Assembly: GCF_023716865.1 (NCBI RefSeq)
Contig: NZ_CP092417.1
Location: forward strand, 3,264,001-3,328,000
Origin: Endozoicomonas sp. SCSIO W0465
GTDB taxonomy: Bacteria > Pseudomonadota > Gammaproteobacteria > Pseudomonadales > Endozoicomonadaceae
DNA: 64,000 bases
Direction of reading: 5' to 3'
Positions 1 to 7,337 of the stretch are shown one piece after another. How positions within the stretch are numbered: position 1 is the stretch's first letter; each line of letters opens with the position of its first letter. A model generated the notes under the pieces. That model was not told the origin of the DNA. It saw nothing but the letters and a program-made list of their open reading frames with translations, and ran no database searches. Made by a program: the position numbers and the translations under genes.

Positions 1-1
1 C

Positions 2-766
2 AGCCTGACCCGCACCTTTGCCACCCAGGAACAGCTGATCAACCAGAACTACCTGAAACAGGTCGAGCAGATCGGTGCGCTGCAACTGACCAGGGAACAG
101 CTGGAAAAAGCCGGTTACGACAACCTGTTACAGCTGCAAACGGAGTATTTACTGCAGGCCGAAGCCGTGCGCGAAGAGGCACTGACCCGGCTGAAAGCGC
201 AGACCGAAGCAGCCAACGACGAACAGGCCACCAGTTTCGACGGCCTGGCCAAGGCCATCAACGCCAGCACCGACACCATGGCCATGGCGGCCACCAACTG
301 GGCTAACAGCTTCAGCACCGAGCTGGCCAATATGGTTACAAAAGGACAAATGGACTTCGGGCGACTGGCCGAAAGCATCATCAATGACATCCTGCGCATC
401 GCCATCCAGGCCAATATCACCCAGCCATTGTTGCAGGGCATGGGTCTGGTCCCTGGCAAAGCCACCGGCGGCCCGGTCATGCGGGGCCAGACTTATTTGG
501 TGGGCGAAAAAGGCCCGGAGCTGTTCACCGCCAGCAACAGCGGCAACATCACACCGAACCACAAACTGGGCGGCAACACCCAGGTCAATATCTACACCCA
601 GCCCGGCGAGACGGCTGAAACCCGTACCCGGCAGACGGAACAGGGCGACATCATTGAAGTGTTTATGAAACAGGTGGACAGCCGTATGAATGAACAGATT
701 AGCCGAGGCCAGGGACTGGCGCGCACACTGGAAGGACGGTATGCGCTGTCACGTAAAAGCTATTGA
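2..766 (+). CDS. phage tail tape-measure protein, C-terminal part
   Basis: The frame is open from the window edge, so only the last ~254 residues are present. The tape measure sets tail length and is threaded through the tail tube of siphophages. The N-terminal part here is a charged helical region rich in Gln and Glu. The C-terminal part carries the motif VGEKGPELF followed by a Thr/Gln-rich tail, as in lambda gpH-type C-termini. It is followed by small tail genes and a J-like gene, the lambda tail order. The family assignment rests on the C-terminal motif and the gene order. Confidence 0.8.
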   Translation, partial: SLTRTFATQEQLINQNYLKQVEQIGALQLTREQLEKAGYDNLLQLQTEYLLQAEAVREEALTRLKAQTEAANDEQATSFDGLAKAINASTDTMAMAATNWANSFSTELANMVTKGQMDFGRLAESIINDILRIAIQANITQPLLQGMGLVPGKATGGPVMRGQTYLVGEKGPELFTASNSGNITPNHKLGGNTQVNIYTQPGETAETRTRQTEQGDIIEVFMKQVDSRMNEQISRGQGLARTLEGRYALSRKSY

Positions 767-780
767 GTAGCCGCCAGACG

Positions 781-837
781 CCACAAGAACCTTTGTGGAG
801 CCTGAAAGACCATTTGCGCGGCATCAAGTAAATGGTC
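781..837. terminator. two hairpins between the tape-measure and hicB genes
   Basis: A short stem (CCACAAG/CTTTGTGG, 781-798) is followed by an 8-bp inverted repeat GACCATTT/AAATGGTC (808-837). They lie between convergent genes: tape measure from the left and hicB from the right. Neither has a clear T-run, so a terminator role is inferred from position. Confidence 0.35.
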
Positions 838-842
838 AGCCA

Positions 843-1175
843 CTAATTCAGCGACTGACGCAACGCGTCATTAATCAACTGGTTCAGGCTGCGGTTACTG
901 GCGGCGGCAGCGACACTGGCGGATTCGTGCAGATCCGGGTCAATGCGCAGGTTCAGCTTGCCGGAGAACGCCTTGCGCGGTTCAATGCCTTCCTCCTTGC
1001 AGGCATCCAGAAACACCTTCAGGGAGACCTTGCCTTCCTGGTGCAGGCTCTTGACATCCGCCGCGTAAAAATCAGCGCCGCCGTTCAGGCCGACGAATTC
1101 ACCCCGGAACAGGTCAATCTCCGGATCGTAAGTAATGACGGCGATATAGCCGTTAATGGTCATCTGGTTAATCAT
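843..1175 (-). CDS. hicB: HicB-family antitoxin
   Basis: 110 aa. The N-terminal half is the HicB partial-RNase-H-like fold (ITYDPEIDLFRGEFVGLNG); the C-terminal half is a ribbon-helix-helix-like DNA-binding segment (KLNLRIDPDLHESASVAAA). It should neutralise HicA and autoregulate the pair. The ATG at 1175 was chosen because it overlaps the hicA stop as ATGA, the usual translational coupling. An in-frame ATG at 1202 would lie inside hicA and is less likely. The pair sits antisense between tail genes, an accessory (moron) position. Confidence 0.85.
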   Translation of the reverse strand: MINQMTINGYIAVITYDPEIDLFRGEFVGLNGGADFYAADVKSLHQEGKVSLKVFLDACKEEGIEPRKAFSGKLNLRIDPDLHESASVAAAASNRSLNQLINDALRQSLN

Positions 1176-1426
1176 GGCGTCACTCCATTGTTTTCCAGCC
1201 ACCGGCGGATACTGGCCACCGCGCCCTTGTCGGTATCCGGTGACGGGTGTGGGCGGTGAAAGATCCGCACCTCACCGAACAGCACCACCTTGACCCGGCT
1301 GCCTTCACGTTCTTCGATCCGGGCACCAAGGGCAATAAACAAGCTTTCAATATCCGCCCAGTGAATGCTGCCGCTGATTGGCCTGGCAAAGAGCTTGCGC
1401 AGTGTCGTGGCATGCTTCTTTTTCAT
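1172..1426 (-). CDS. hicA: HicA-family toxin
   Basis: 84 aa, of the small double-stranded-RNA-binding-fold toxins that cleave mRNA. The C-terminal block RIFHRPHPSPDTDKGAVASI and the following RRWLENNGV match the HicA form with a His in a PHP-type motif. hicA is first and hicB second, with a 4-bp overlap. Its promoter region holds a 21-bp palindrome (1457-1477) beside a TATACT-like -10, fitting autorepression by HicB. The system looks intact: no frameshift, and both partners are full length. Confidence 0.85.
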   Translation of the reverse strand: MKKKHATTLRKLFARPISGSIHWADIESLFIALGARIEEREGSRVKVVLFGEVRIFHRPHPSPDTDKGAVASIRRWLENNGVTP

Positions 1427-1443
1427 GGTTTTACTTCATCAAC

Positions 1444-1477
1444 AGTATAGCCGCAATAGTACCGAATATTAGTACTA
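1444..1477 (-). promoter_or_regulatory. hicAB promoter with candidate HicB operator
   Basis: On the minus strand a -10-like TATACT lies at 1449-1444. Just upstream is a perfect inverted repeat TAGTAC-N9-GTACTA at 1457-1477, which would cover the -35 region. Binding by HicB is inferred from how HicAB systems are regulated. Confidence 0.5.
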
Positions 1478-1496
1478 CCAGCAATGACCCGTAATT

Positions 1497-1847
1497 ATGG
1501 CCTACTACCCACCCGCACTGCCGGACCCGCTGGCCGGCAGCACCTTCGAAACCGCCGAACACCGACTGACCAGCGAAGGCGACATTGCGCCGCGCAGTCG
1601 GGTGCTCAACCCGAACCACCGCCAGACCCTGCAACTGAGCTGGACCCTGACCGAGCACCAATTCCGCATTTTTGAAGCCTGGCACCGCTGGCGGTTGCAC
1701 GACGGCGTGTCGCGCTTTGATATCGCCTGGTGTGGCCGTGCGGGCCGGGCGCGGTTCATTGCGCCGGTGCAGGCCAGCCTGAACGGCAGCAGCTGGTCGC
1801 TGTCCAGCGAAGCCGAGATTGATTATGCCGTTTCCGCCGTCTATTGA
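1497..1847 (+). CDS. phage minor tail protein (small, lambda M/L-region type)
   Basis: 116 aa, starting ATG at 1497. It is rich in Trp and aromatic residues (LSWTLTEHQFRIFEAWHRWR) and reads like the small tail proteins found between the tape measure and the tail tip. Its 3' end overlaps the start of the next gene by 23 bp, typical of phage tail operons. It was not assigned to a named family; the tail role is inferred from position. Confidence 0.6.
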   Translation: MAYYPPALPDPLAGSTFETAEHRLTSEGDIAPRSRVLNPNHRQTLQLSWTLTEHQFRIFEAWHRWRLHDGVSRFDIAWCGRAGRARFIAPVQASLNGSSWSLSSEAEIDYAVSAVY

Positions 1848-2289
1848 CCTGTGCCGCAGCGGTTACAGCCGCAACCTGAAAGGCGAGCAGACACCGCAGA
1901 CCTTTGACGCCTGGCAACGCCAGCGGCGCACGGTGCGCAAGCGCGGTGTCACCGACACGGTGTGCTGGGTGGTCAACCAGGAGCAATGCGGTCAGCTGGA
2001 GCAGTTTCACCGCCAGGCCAGCGGCAAATACTTTGAGATTGACCTGCCTGCCTACAACGGCATGACCTCGACTACTGCAAGGTTTGACGGGCCGCTGACC
2101 ATCAACCCGGTGCGGGATTTTTTTGAAGTCACCGCCAGCCTTTATGTGCCACAGCCACCGGTCATGTCAAATGACCAACTGGCCGGTGAACTGCTGGGCG
2201 GCATTGGCATCACCGACGGCACCTTTGATGACCCGCTGCACGACTTTATACACACCGAATGGCCCTTGCAGTGGAGTTCAGCGCCATGA
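1825..2289 (+). CDS. phage minor tail protein, partner of the preceding gene
   Basis: 154 aa from the ATG at 1825; a TTG two codons upstream is possible. Overlapped by the previous gene at its start, and its stop overlaps the next ATG (ATGA at 2286-2289). It shares features with its neighbour, including Arg-rich N-terminal text and Trp/Phe-rich sheets, suggesting the pair are tail proteins. A low-complexity Asp/Gly segment near residue 120 (GGIGITDGTFDD) precedes the end. No enzyme motif was seen. Confidence 0.55.
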   Translation: MPFPPSIDLCRSGYSRNLKGEQTPQTFDAWQRQRRTVRKRGVTDTVCWVVNQEQCGQLEQFHRQASGKYFEIDLPAYNGMTSTTARFDGPLTINPVRDFFEVTASLYVPQPPVMSNDQLAGELLGGIGITDGTFDDPLHDFIHTEWPLQWSSAP

Positions 2290-3544
2290 GCCGACAGATT
2301 GACCAGGAAATCATCCAGGCCACGGATGAACTGAAAAACGACGTGGCACTGACCACCGAGATCATCACCGGCAATGAAAACACCGTGGTGGAGGTGGCAC
2401 CGGGCAACACGGTGCGCTCTCCGAAAAAAATGATTGAGGACTGTTACCAGGAAACCCAGGAGACCATTGAACAGAAGTTCGGGTCGCTGGATCAGGCGGT
2501 GAATGATGCCACCGCTGCGGCGGATCGTGCTGACAGCGCCAGCCAGTCCGCATTGGACAGTGCCGGTGACAGCGCAACCAGCGCTATTACGGCCAGTGAA
2601 AAAGCGCAAGAGGCCGAGGCCAGTGCGACTGAAGCGGCCAGCAGTGAGCAGGCAGCGGCTGACAGTGCCACACAGGCGACGACGTCTGCCCGCAATGCTT
2701 TGGCCAGTGAAACCGAGGCCAACCAATCGGCCTCCGATGCGGCTGACAGCGCCACGGCAGCGGCAGCCAGTGCGGCCACATCAACCGGTGCATCCGGGCA
2801 AGCCAGTCAATCGGCAACTATTGCCACCCAACAGGCGACTTTGGCCCAAGCCTGGGCAGCCAATCCGGTTGATAACCTGGTAGATGATGAGTTGTATTCC
2901 AGCCTGCATTATGCCCGACAAAGTTCGGATTCTGCCGCCAACAGTTCCGCCAGTGCAAACCGGGCTGAAGCCAGCGCCACCCAAGCCAAGGCCAGCGAAA
3001 ACGCCAGTGCCAGCAGTGCCAGCCAGGCACAGGGCAGTGCTACATCAGCAGGCAGTTCTGCCAGCGATGCCTTGAACTCGGCCAATAATGCCAAAGTCAG
3101 CGAAACCGCCGCACAACAGTCTGCTTCTGTCGCTCAGACAGCTGAACAGAATGCTCAAGAAAGTGCCGGCCAGGCTGGAGTCAGTGAGACAGCAGCTGCT
3201 GGTTCTGCCAGTACGGCTACACAGCAGGCAGATCGGTCAGAAAGTGAAGCGGATAGGTCAGAGGCAGCTGCGGCCAGTTTAAAAGCTATAAGTAATCCGA
3301 ATTTGTTGATGAATGCTGATTTTTCCGTTAATCAACGTGCTATTTATGGCGGCATTGCTGGCCCAGGTCAAACTTACTTTTGTGATCGTTGGAAATTCTG
3401 GATTAATACAGGGCAACAGGTTAATTTCAACTCCTTTCAATATGGGCAATCGTCACAAGAAACTTATTATGTAAACCTAAGACCCGTTGGAAAAATAGAC
3501 TTAAATATTGTTCACTATATAGAAGCTATTTATTTTGCTGGGTT

Positions 3545-3552
3545 TTTTAATG
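3545..3552. repeat. 8-bp target duplication TTTTAATG, left copy
   Basis: TTTTAATG occurs at 3545-3552 and again at 5080-5087, directly bordering the IS on both sides. Confidence 0.85.
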
Positions 3553-5079
3553 CTCGACTTTAGAGTCTGTATAAAACGATAATTCGGTCAGCTTTTTATA
3601 GTGAAGCAAGCCGAAATCAGTGAACTGTTTTTCCAAGTTCGTTATTACTTCCGTTTTTTGCCTAAAAGCCTTTAGTTATGCTGCTTCTGAATTATCCGGT
3701 ATTAACTGGTCGATCAGATCGCGAAAATTGAACTCATATTTTTGCTTATATCTGTTCCAGCCCTTGCGAATAGAGAACCTCGGAATAATTCCTGAAAGAG
3801 CAATTTTCATCATGCCTGCAGTGGTTGTATCCGGGCTTCTCCAGGGTATCCGAGAAATATTCAGACATGCCTGATTTTTACAAACGGTTAATAACTGCAA
3901 TAATGCATAGCCTGCCATTTTCAAATGCATCCATCGAAGCAGTGTTCGCAATTTCTGCTGCCATAAATGGCAACAGCCAAAAGCATGTTTGAGTTGGTGA
4001 AACATTGGCTCTACCGGCCATCTCCGGGAATAGGCACGAAGCACCTCCAGTCCCTCAAGTTCCGGATTGGTCGAGATGAATATTCTGCTTTCGGTCAGAC
4101 CTTTGTCATTTTCAAAGCGACTCCAGACGACGCGTACTTCACGACCTTTAAGGAATCTGGCGCGACAGATCAGGGTACGATAACGTATTTTGCGAAATTT
4201 GCCGTACATCCATACTGTTGCTTTTTCTTCCGGCAGTTTCTTAACCTGTTCTGTCGTCATCTTGATGCCGTACTTTTTTGGGCGCCCTCGCTTCTTTACG
4301 GTGGGTGCTGGCGGCAAAGCATAGAGGGCCCGATTTGAAGGTATCTGACCAACAACTTCTATGTTCATTTCCAGAGCTGGCTTTATCAGTGTCCAGTTCA
4401 TATACCAGCAATCGGTTAGCAGGCGTAGCACTCGATCCTTCACTTCATTGCGTACCACCCTGAGCATGGCCACGGCAATTTTCAGTTTGCTGGTGTTACC
4501 TGAAGCTGGTGTCGGAAATGAGATCACCGGTATGGCGGTAAATACTTCATCTGCAGCCCGCTCAAATATGATGGCCAGGGAAACCCAACACTGCCCCCAG
4601 ATGTACGTCGGCCGATTGCGTTTCTTGCTGTGTTGATGATGTGTACGACAAGCAGGGGCTTTGTCGGAAAACCGTTCGATTACCCAGTCATCAAGCCCCA
4701 GGACCACAGGTTGATTCTCAGGAGCTTTGGAGCAGACCAGACGGATCAAGTGGCGTGCCAAGTTCTTCCATTGCCACTTGCCCTGAGATAGCCAGTGGTG
4801 GTAGCTGCTCCACACACAATGAAAATCAATTGTTAACAACGCCTGTGTAACAAAGCCGTCGGCTGAAAGCATGCAACCGAACAGCAGTTCGCAGAACGTT
4901 GGTACTGCAGTTGATGATAGCGCTCCAGCAAGAAAGGTTGTATATGAAGCGAGCTCCCTGAGGATTACTTGATGATCTGAAGTGAGCATGGCAACCATCT
5001 CGAATTTCGTCATTGGGGATGGTTGCTTTTAGCAGATTATGCGCCGGAACTATTGTGCTCTTAAAACTCTAAAGTCGAG
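3553..5079 (-). mobile_element. 1527-bp insertion sequence, DDE transposase (copy 1)
   Basis: The terminal inverted repeats begin CTCGACTTTAGAGT at both ends, flanked by TTTTAATG repeats. One transposase gene runs on the minus strand. A second copy with the same left end starts at 62545 and runs off the window. The family is not certain; the transposase looks IS4-superfamily-like and the 8-bp duplication does not settle it. Confidence 0.9.
3676..5013 (-). CDS. IS4-superfamily-like DDE transposase
   Basis: 445 aa, full length within its IS. A candidate catalytic region is VVLGLDDWVIERFSDKAP (around residues 105-122), followed by an HxHxKKRNRP segment and a later acidic/aromatic block (SRRWPVEPMFHQLKHAFGC) that would hold the catalytic Glu. 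It would cut and rejoin the 1527-bp IS. The copy at 62668-64000 is the same over the shared part, which implies recent movement. Confidence 0.8.
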   Translation of the reverse strand: MTKFEMVAMLTSDHQVILRELASYTTFLAGALSSTAVPTFCELLFGCMLSADGFVTQALLTIDFHCVWSSYHHWLSQGKWQWKNLARHLIRLVCSKAPENQPVVLGLDDWVIERFSDKAPACRTHHQHSKKRNRPTYIWGQCWVSLAIIFERAADEVFTAIPVISFPTPASGNTSKLKIAVAMLRVVRNEVKDRVLRLLTDCWYMNWTLIKPALEMNIEVVGQIPSNRALYALPPAPTVKKRGRPKKYGIKMTTEQVKKLPEEKATVWMYGKFRKIRYRTLICRARFLKGREVRVVWSRFENDKGLTESRIFISTNPELEGLEVLRAYSRRWPVEPMFHQLKHAFGCCHLWQQKLRTLLRWMHLKMAGYALLQLLTVCKNQACLNISRIPWRSPDTTTAGMMKIALSGIIPRFSIRKGWNRYKQKYEFNFRDLIDQLIPDNSEAA

Positions 5080-5791
5080 TTTTAATGGTGATCGTCAAAA
5101 CAAAAAAATGACATTATCTGTGGAAGTGCATAGCAGCACAATGGCAGGCGATATAAATCTTGAATTACTGGTTGAGTACACGGATGGAAAGCCCAGAAAA
5201 ACGTTAAGTCAAATTGTCCATATACCAGCTAATGCTTGGACAGAGCGATCAGTCACATTAGATTTTTCAGATGTGGATTTATCAAATGTAAATTATTTGG
5301 CCTATCATCTTGTGCTTGGTTCTATTGCGACAGACGGTAATACCATATTAATACGTAGGCCAAAATTAGAATTTGGTTCAGTAGTCACCCCATTTATTCC
5401 CGACGATCCCGAAACCAATCTGGCTAAGTGTCAGAGGTATTTTCAAACTTCTTACCCTTTGGGTATAGCTCCTGGAACATCAACTTCCCCAGGAAATTCA
5501 GCGGTTGGAATAGCATTCAATACATCAGCAACGGGATGGTTTCAAAATTTCATTTTTGGAAGAACAGTATTTCCGGTAACCATGAGAACAAACCCAACAT
5601 TTACTGCCTACAATCCAGACACTGGGAAAGTAAATAGTGCGGCACAATTACATCATGGTGGCGAGTTTGCATTGACTGCTGGAGCAGCTATAGGCGGCAA
5701 TCAGTCGGGATTATCAATGGATGTTAATTTTAATACCGGTGGTGCTGCAAAAACACTTGTTTTGCATTACACAGCCTCCGCTGAACTTTAG

Positions 5792-6082
5792 ATGATTGTT
5801 ATGTATCAATTAACTGAAACCGGCGTCCTTCGCTTATCAGACCTAGCTTACATCCCAGACTGCACCGACAACTTCGACTGGCAGGAATACCAGCAATGGC
5901 TGAAAGAGGGTAATAAACCGCTACCAATGCCGGTATACATCGACAACCGCATTTACATTACCAACGGCCAAGCCAGACAGCAACGCATTAAACGAGAACA
6001 GCAGGCCAAAATCAAAGCCGAAGCCCTGGCTTTGAAAAAACAGGTTGAGACACTGAACACACTAGTCATGAACGAGGTGTAA
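5792..6082 (+). CDS. phage tail fibre assembly-like protein
   Basis: 96 aa directly after the tail fibre stop. The start may be the ATG at 5792 or the in-frame ATG at 5801 (MYQLTETGVLRL). The segment DWQEYQQWLKEGNKPLPMP is the signature usually seen in fibre-assembly chaperones and related tail proteins. The C-terminal ~35 residues are a charged helix. Position and motif agree; its exact role is inferred. Confidence 0.6.
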   Translation: MIVMYQLTETGVLRLSDLAYIPDCTDNFDWQEYQQWLKEGNKPLPMPVYIDNRIYITNGQARQQRIKREQQAKIKAEALALKKQVETLNTLVMNEV

Positions 6083-6084
6083 CC

Positions 6085-6342
6085 ATGGCACGATTTGTAT
6101 ACAACGCCAGTTTGCCCATGGGCCAGTTGACCGCTGAAGGTGTCAACCATCTTCAGCAGGGATTGGCCAAGATTACCCGCGCCGCTGAATCGGTCACGTT
6201 GATGAGTGAGGAACAGATGACCGCTGAAGTGGGTGTACCGGTAGAGAACCAGGCCGGTTTTCGCAGTGCGTTAAACCAGCTGAAAACGGCACTGGCCGCC
6301 AAACCGTTTGATAACCTGTTGCCCAATCTGGACCAGGGCTAA
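6085..6342 (+). CDS. small phage protein, function unknown
   Basis: 85 aa, beginning 2 bp after the previous stop, so probably coupled. It is mostly helical with no Cys or catalytic signature and no signal peptide. I do not recognise a family. Its place in the tail operon suggests a phage structural or assembly role. Confidence 0.55.
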   Translation: MARFVYNASLPMGQLTAEGVNHLQQGLAKITRAAESVTLMSEEQMTAEVGVPVENQAGFRSALNQLKTALAAKPFDNLLPNLDQG

Positions 6343-6387
6343 CCGTCTTGTCACTGATCACCGGCCACTGTCTACTGTTTACTGAAA

Positions 6388-6879
6388 ATGACCCCCGCCG
6401 AAAAAGAAGCCTACGCCAACGCCGACGACACCCGCATCATGCTCTACACCCTGGAGCTGATGCACCCGCAGTTTACTCAACCGCTGCGCATTGTCGCCGA
6501 CAACGACCCGCTGACTGCTGAGATTGAGACCGGCGACACGGTGGAGTTCACGCCGTTCTTTTTCAGCATCAAGCGACCGCCCATCAGCGAAGAGCCGGAC
6601 CCGTCGTTGCAGATTACTGTCGATAACGTCAGCGGCTTTATGACGCCGTACCTGGACATTGCCAGCCGCTCCGGTGACAGCATTCAGGTGGTGTTCAGGC
6701 CGTACCTGGTGGACGAGGGCGACGACCGCATTACCCGGCTGTCCAGCATCAAGCTGGCGATCCGCAATGCCAGCGCCACCATGACCAGCGTGACGCTGAC
6801 GGCGGCGCACATCAATCCGGCCAATCTGCCGTTCCCGAAAGAGAACTACACCAGTGACCGGTTTCCCGGTCTTAGTTGA
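6388..6879 (+). CDS. DUF1833-like phage tail protein
   Basis: 163 aa. The N-terminus (MLYTLELMHPQF, then RIVADNDPLTAEIETGDTVEF) matches the pattern of phage DUF1833 proteins, which lie just upstream of the NlpC/P60-type tail protein and J. The fold is expected to be beta-rich. It is GC-rich like the J gene and unlike the fibre tip. The DUF1833 label is from memory of the family and is not proven. Confidence 0.65.
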   Translation: MTPAEKEAYANADDTRIMLYTLELMHPQFTQPLRIVADNDPLTAEIETGDTVEFTPFFFSIKRPPISEEPDPSLQITVDNVSGFMTPYLDIASRSGDSIQVVFRPYLVDEGDDRITRLSSIKLAIRNASATMTSVTLTAAHINPANLPFPKENYTSDRFPGLS

Positions 6880-7324
6880 AAGTGGAAAGTGGAAAGTGAA
6901 AAGCCCGACAATTGCACCCCCTTTAAACTTTCAACCTTCAACTTTCAACTCATACATTGGCCGACCCTGGGTCAATGGCCAGCAGGACTGCTGGACCCTG
7001 GTGCGGGATATCTACCGGGATTGCCTGCAGATTGATTTGCCCGCCATTGCCATCGATGCCGACAACCTGCGCCAGGTACTCAAAGCCTTTGAGGACGACA
7101 ACAACCTGTCGCCCTGGCAGCCGATCCCGAAGCCGGAGCATTGGTGCCTGGTGTTCTTTACGCCCGGTCACCACCGCGCCACCCATTGCGGGTTGTGGCT
7201 GGATATCATGGGTGGGCGGTTTTTGCATTGTCACCGTCAGGCCGGTGTAGTGTTTGAGGACCGGGTGACGCTGGAGCAGAATGGGTGGGTGAACCCGACG
7301 TTTTATCGCCACAAGGATTTATGA
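6854..7324 (+). CDS. phage tail NlpC/P60-like protein with a repeat-derived N-terminus
   Basis: 156 aa if it starts at the GTG at 6854. The core begins at YIGRPWVNGQQDCWTLVRDI, whose Cys is the likely nucleophile; THCGLWLD supplies the likely His. Such proteins sit in the lambda K position and are thought to trim peptidoglycan or assemble the tail tip. The first ~34 residues are translated from an inverted repeat element at 6876-6953 and are not expected in the family, so the real start is uncertain. It overlaps the upstream gene by 26 bp. Confidence 0.65.
   Translation: MTGFPVLVESGKWKVKSPTIAPPLNFQPSTFNSYIGRPWVNGQQDCWTLVRDIYRDCLQIDLPAIAIDADNLRQVLKAFEDDNNLSPWQPIPKPEHWCLVFFTPGHHRATHCGLWLDIMGGRFLHCHRQAGVVFEDRVTLEQNGWVNPTFYRHKDL
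6876..6953. repeat. inverted GAAAGT/ACTTTC repeat element
   Basis: The left arm has three GAAAGT-type units (GTTGAAAGTGGAAAGTGGAA at 6876 onward); the right arm has ACTTTCAACCTTCAACTTTC. They are separated by ~25 bp, so the transcript can fold as a long imperfect hairpin. It lies across the junction of the DUF1833-like and NlpC/P60-like genes. Confidence 0.7.
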
Positions 7325-7337
7325 CGTTCTTTCTGTT

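Larger units (their letters stand above)
2286..5791 (+). pseudogene. phage tail fibre, split by an IS insertion
   Basis: The two parts are 2286-3552 and 5088-5791. Removing the 1527-bp IS and one 8-bp target copy rejoins codon G-F-F-N-G-D in frame, giving a 656-aa protein. Residues ~100-340 are long Ala/Ser/Thr repeats (SAxxAxxSA pattern) typical of the trimeric shaft of side tail fibres. The C-terminal ~300 residues are beta-rich and more AT-rich than the shaft, suggesting an exchanged receptor-binding tip. The ATG at 2286 is chosen because it overlaps the preceding stop. The upstream fragment ends N-A-R-L-stop just inside the IS, so no functional fibre is expected. Confidence 0.85.
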
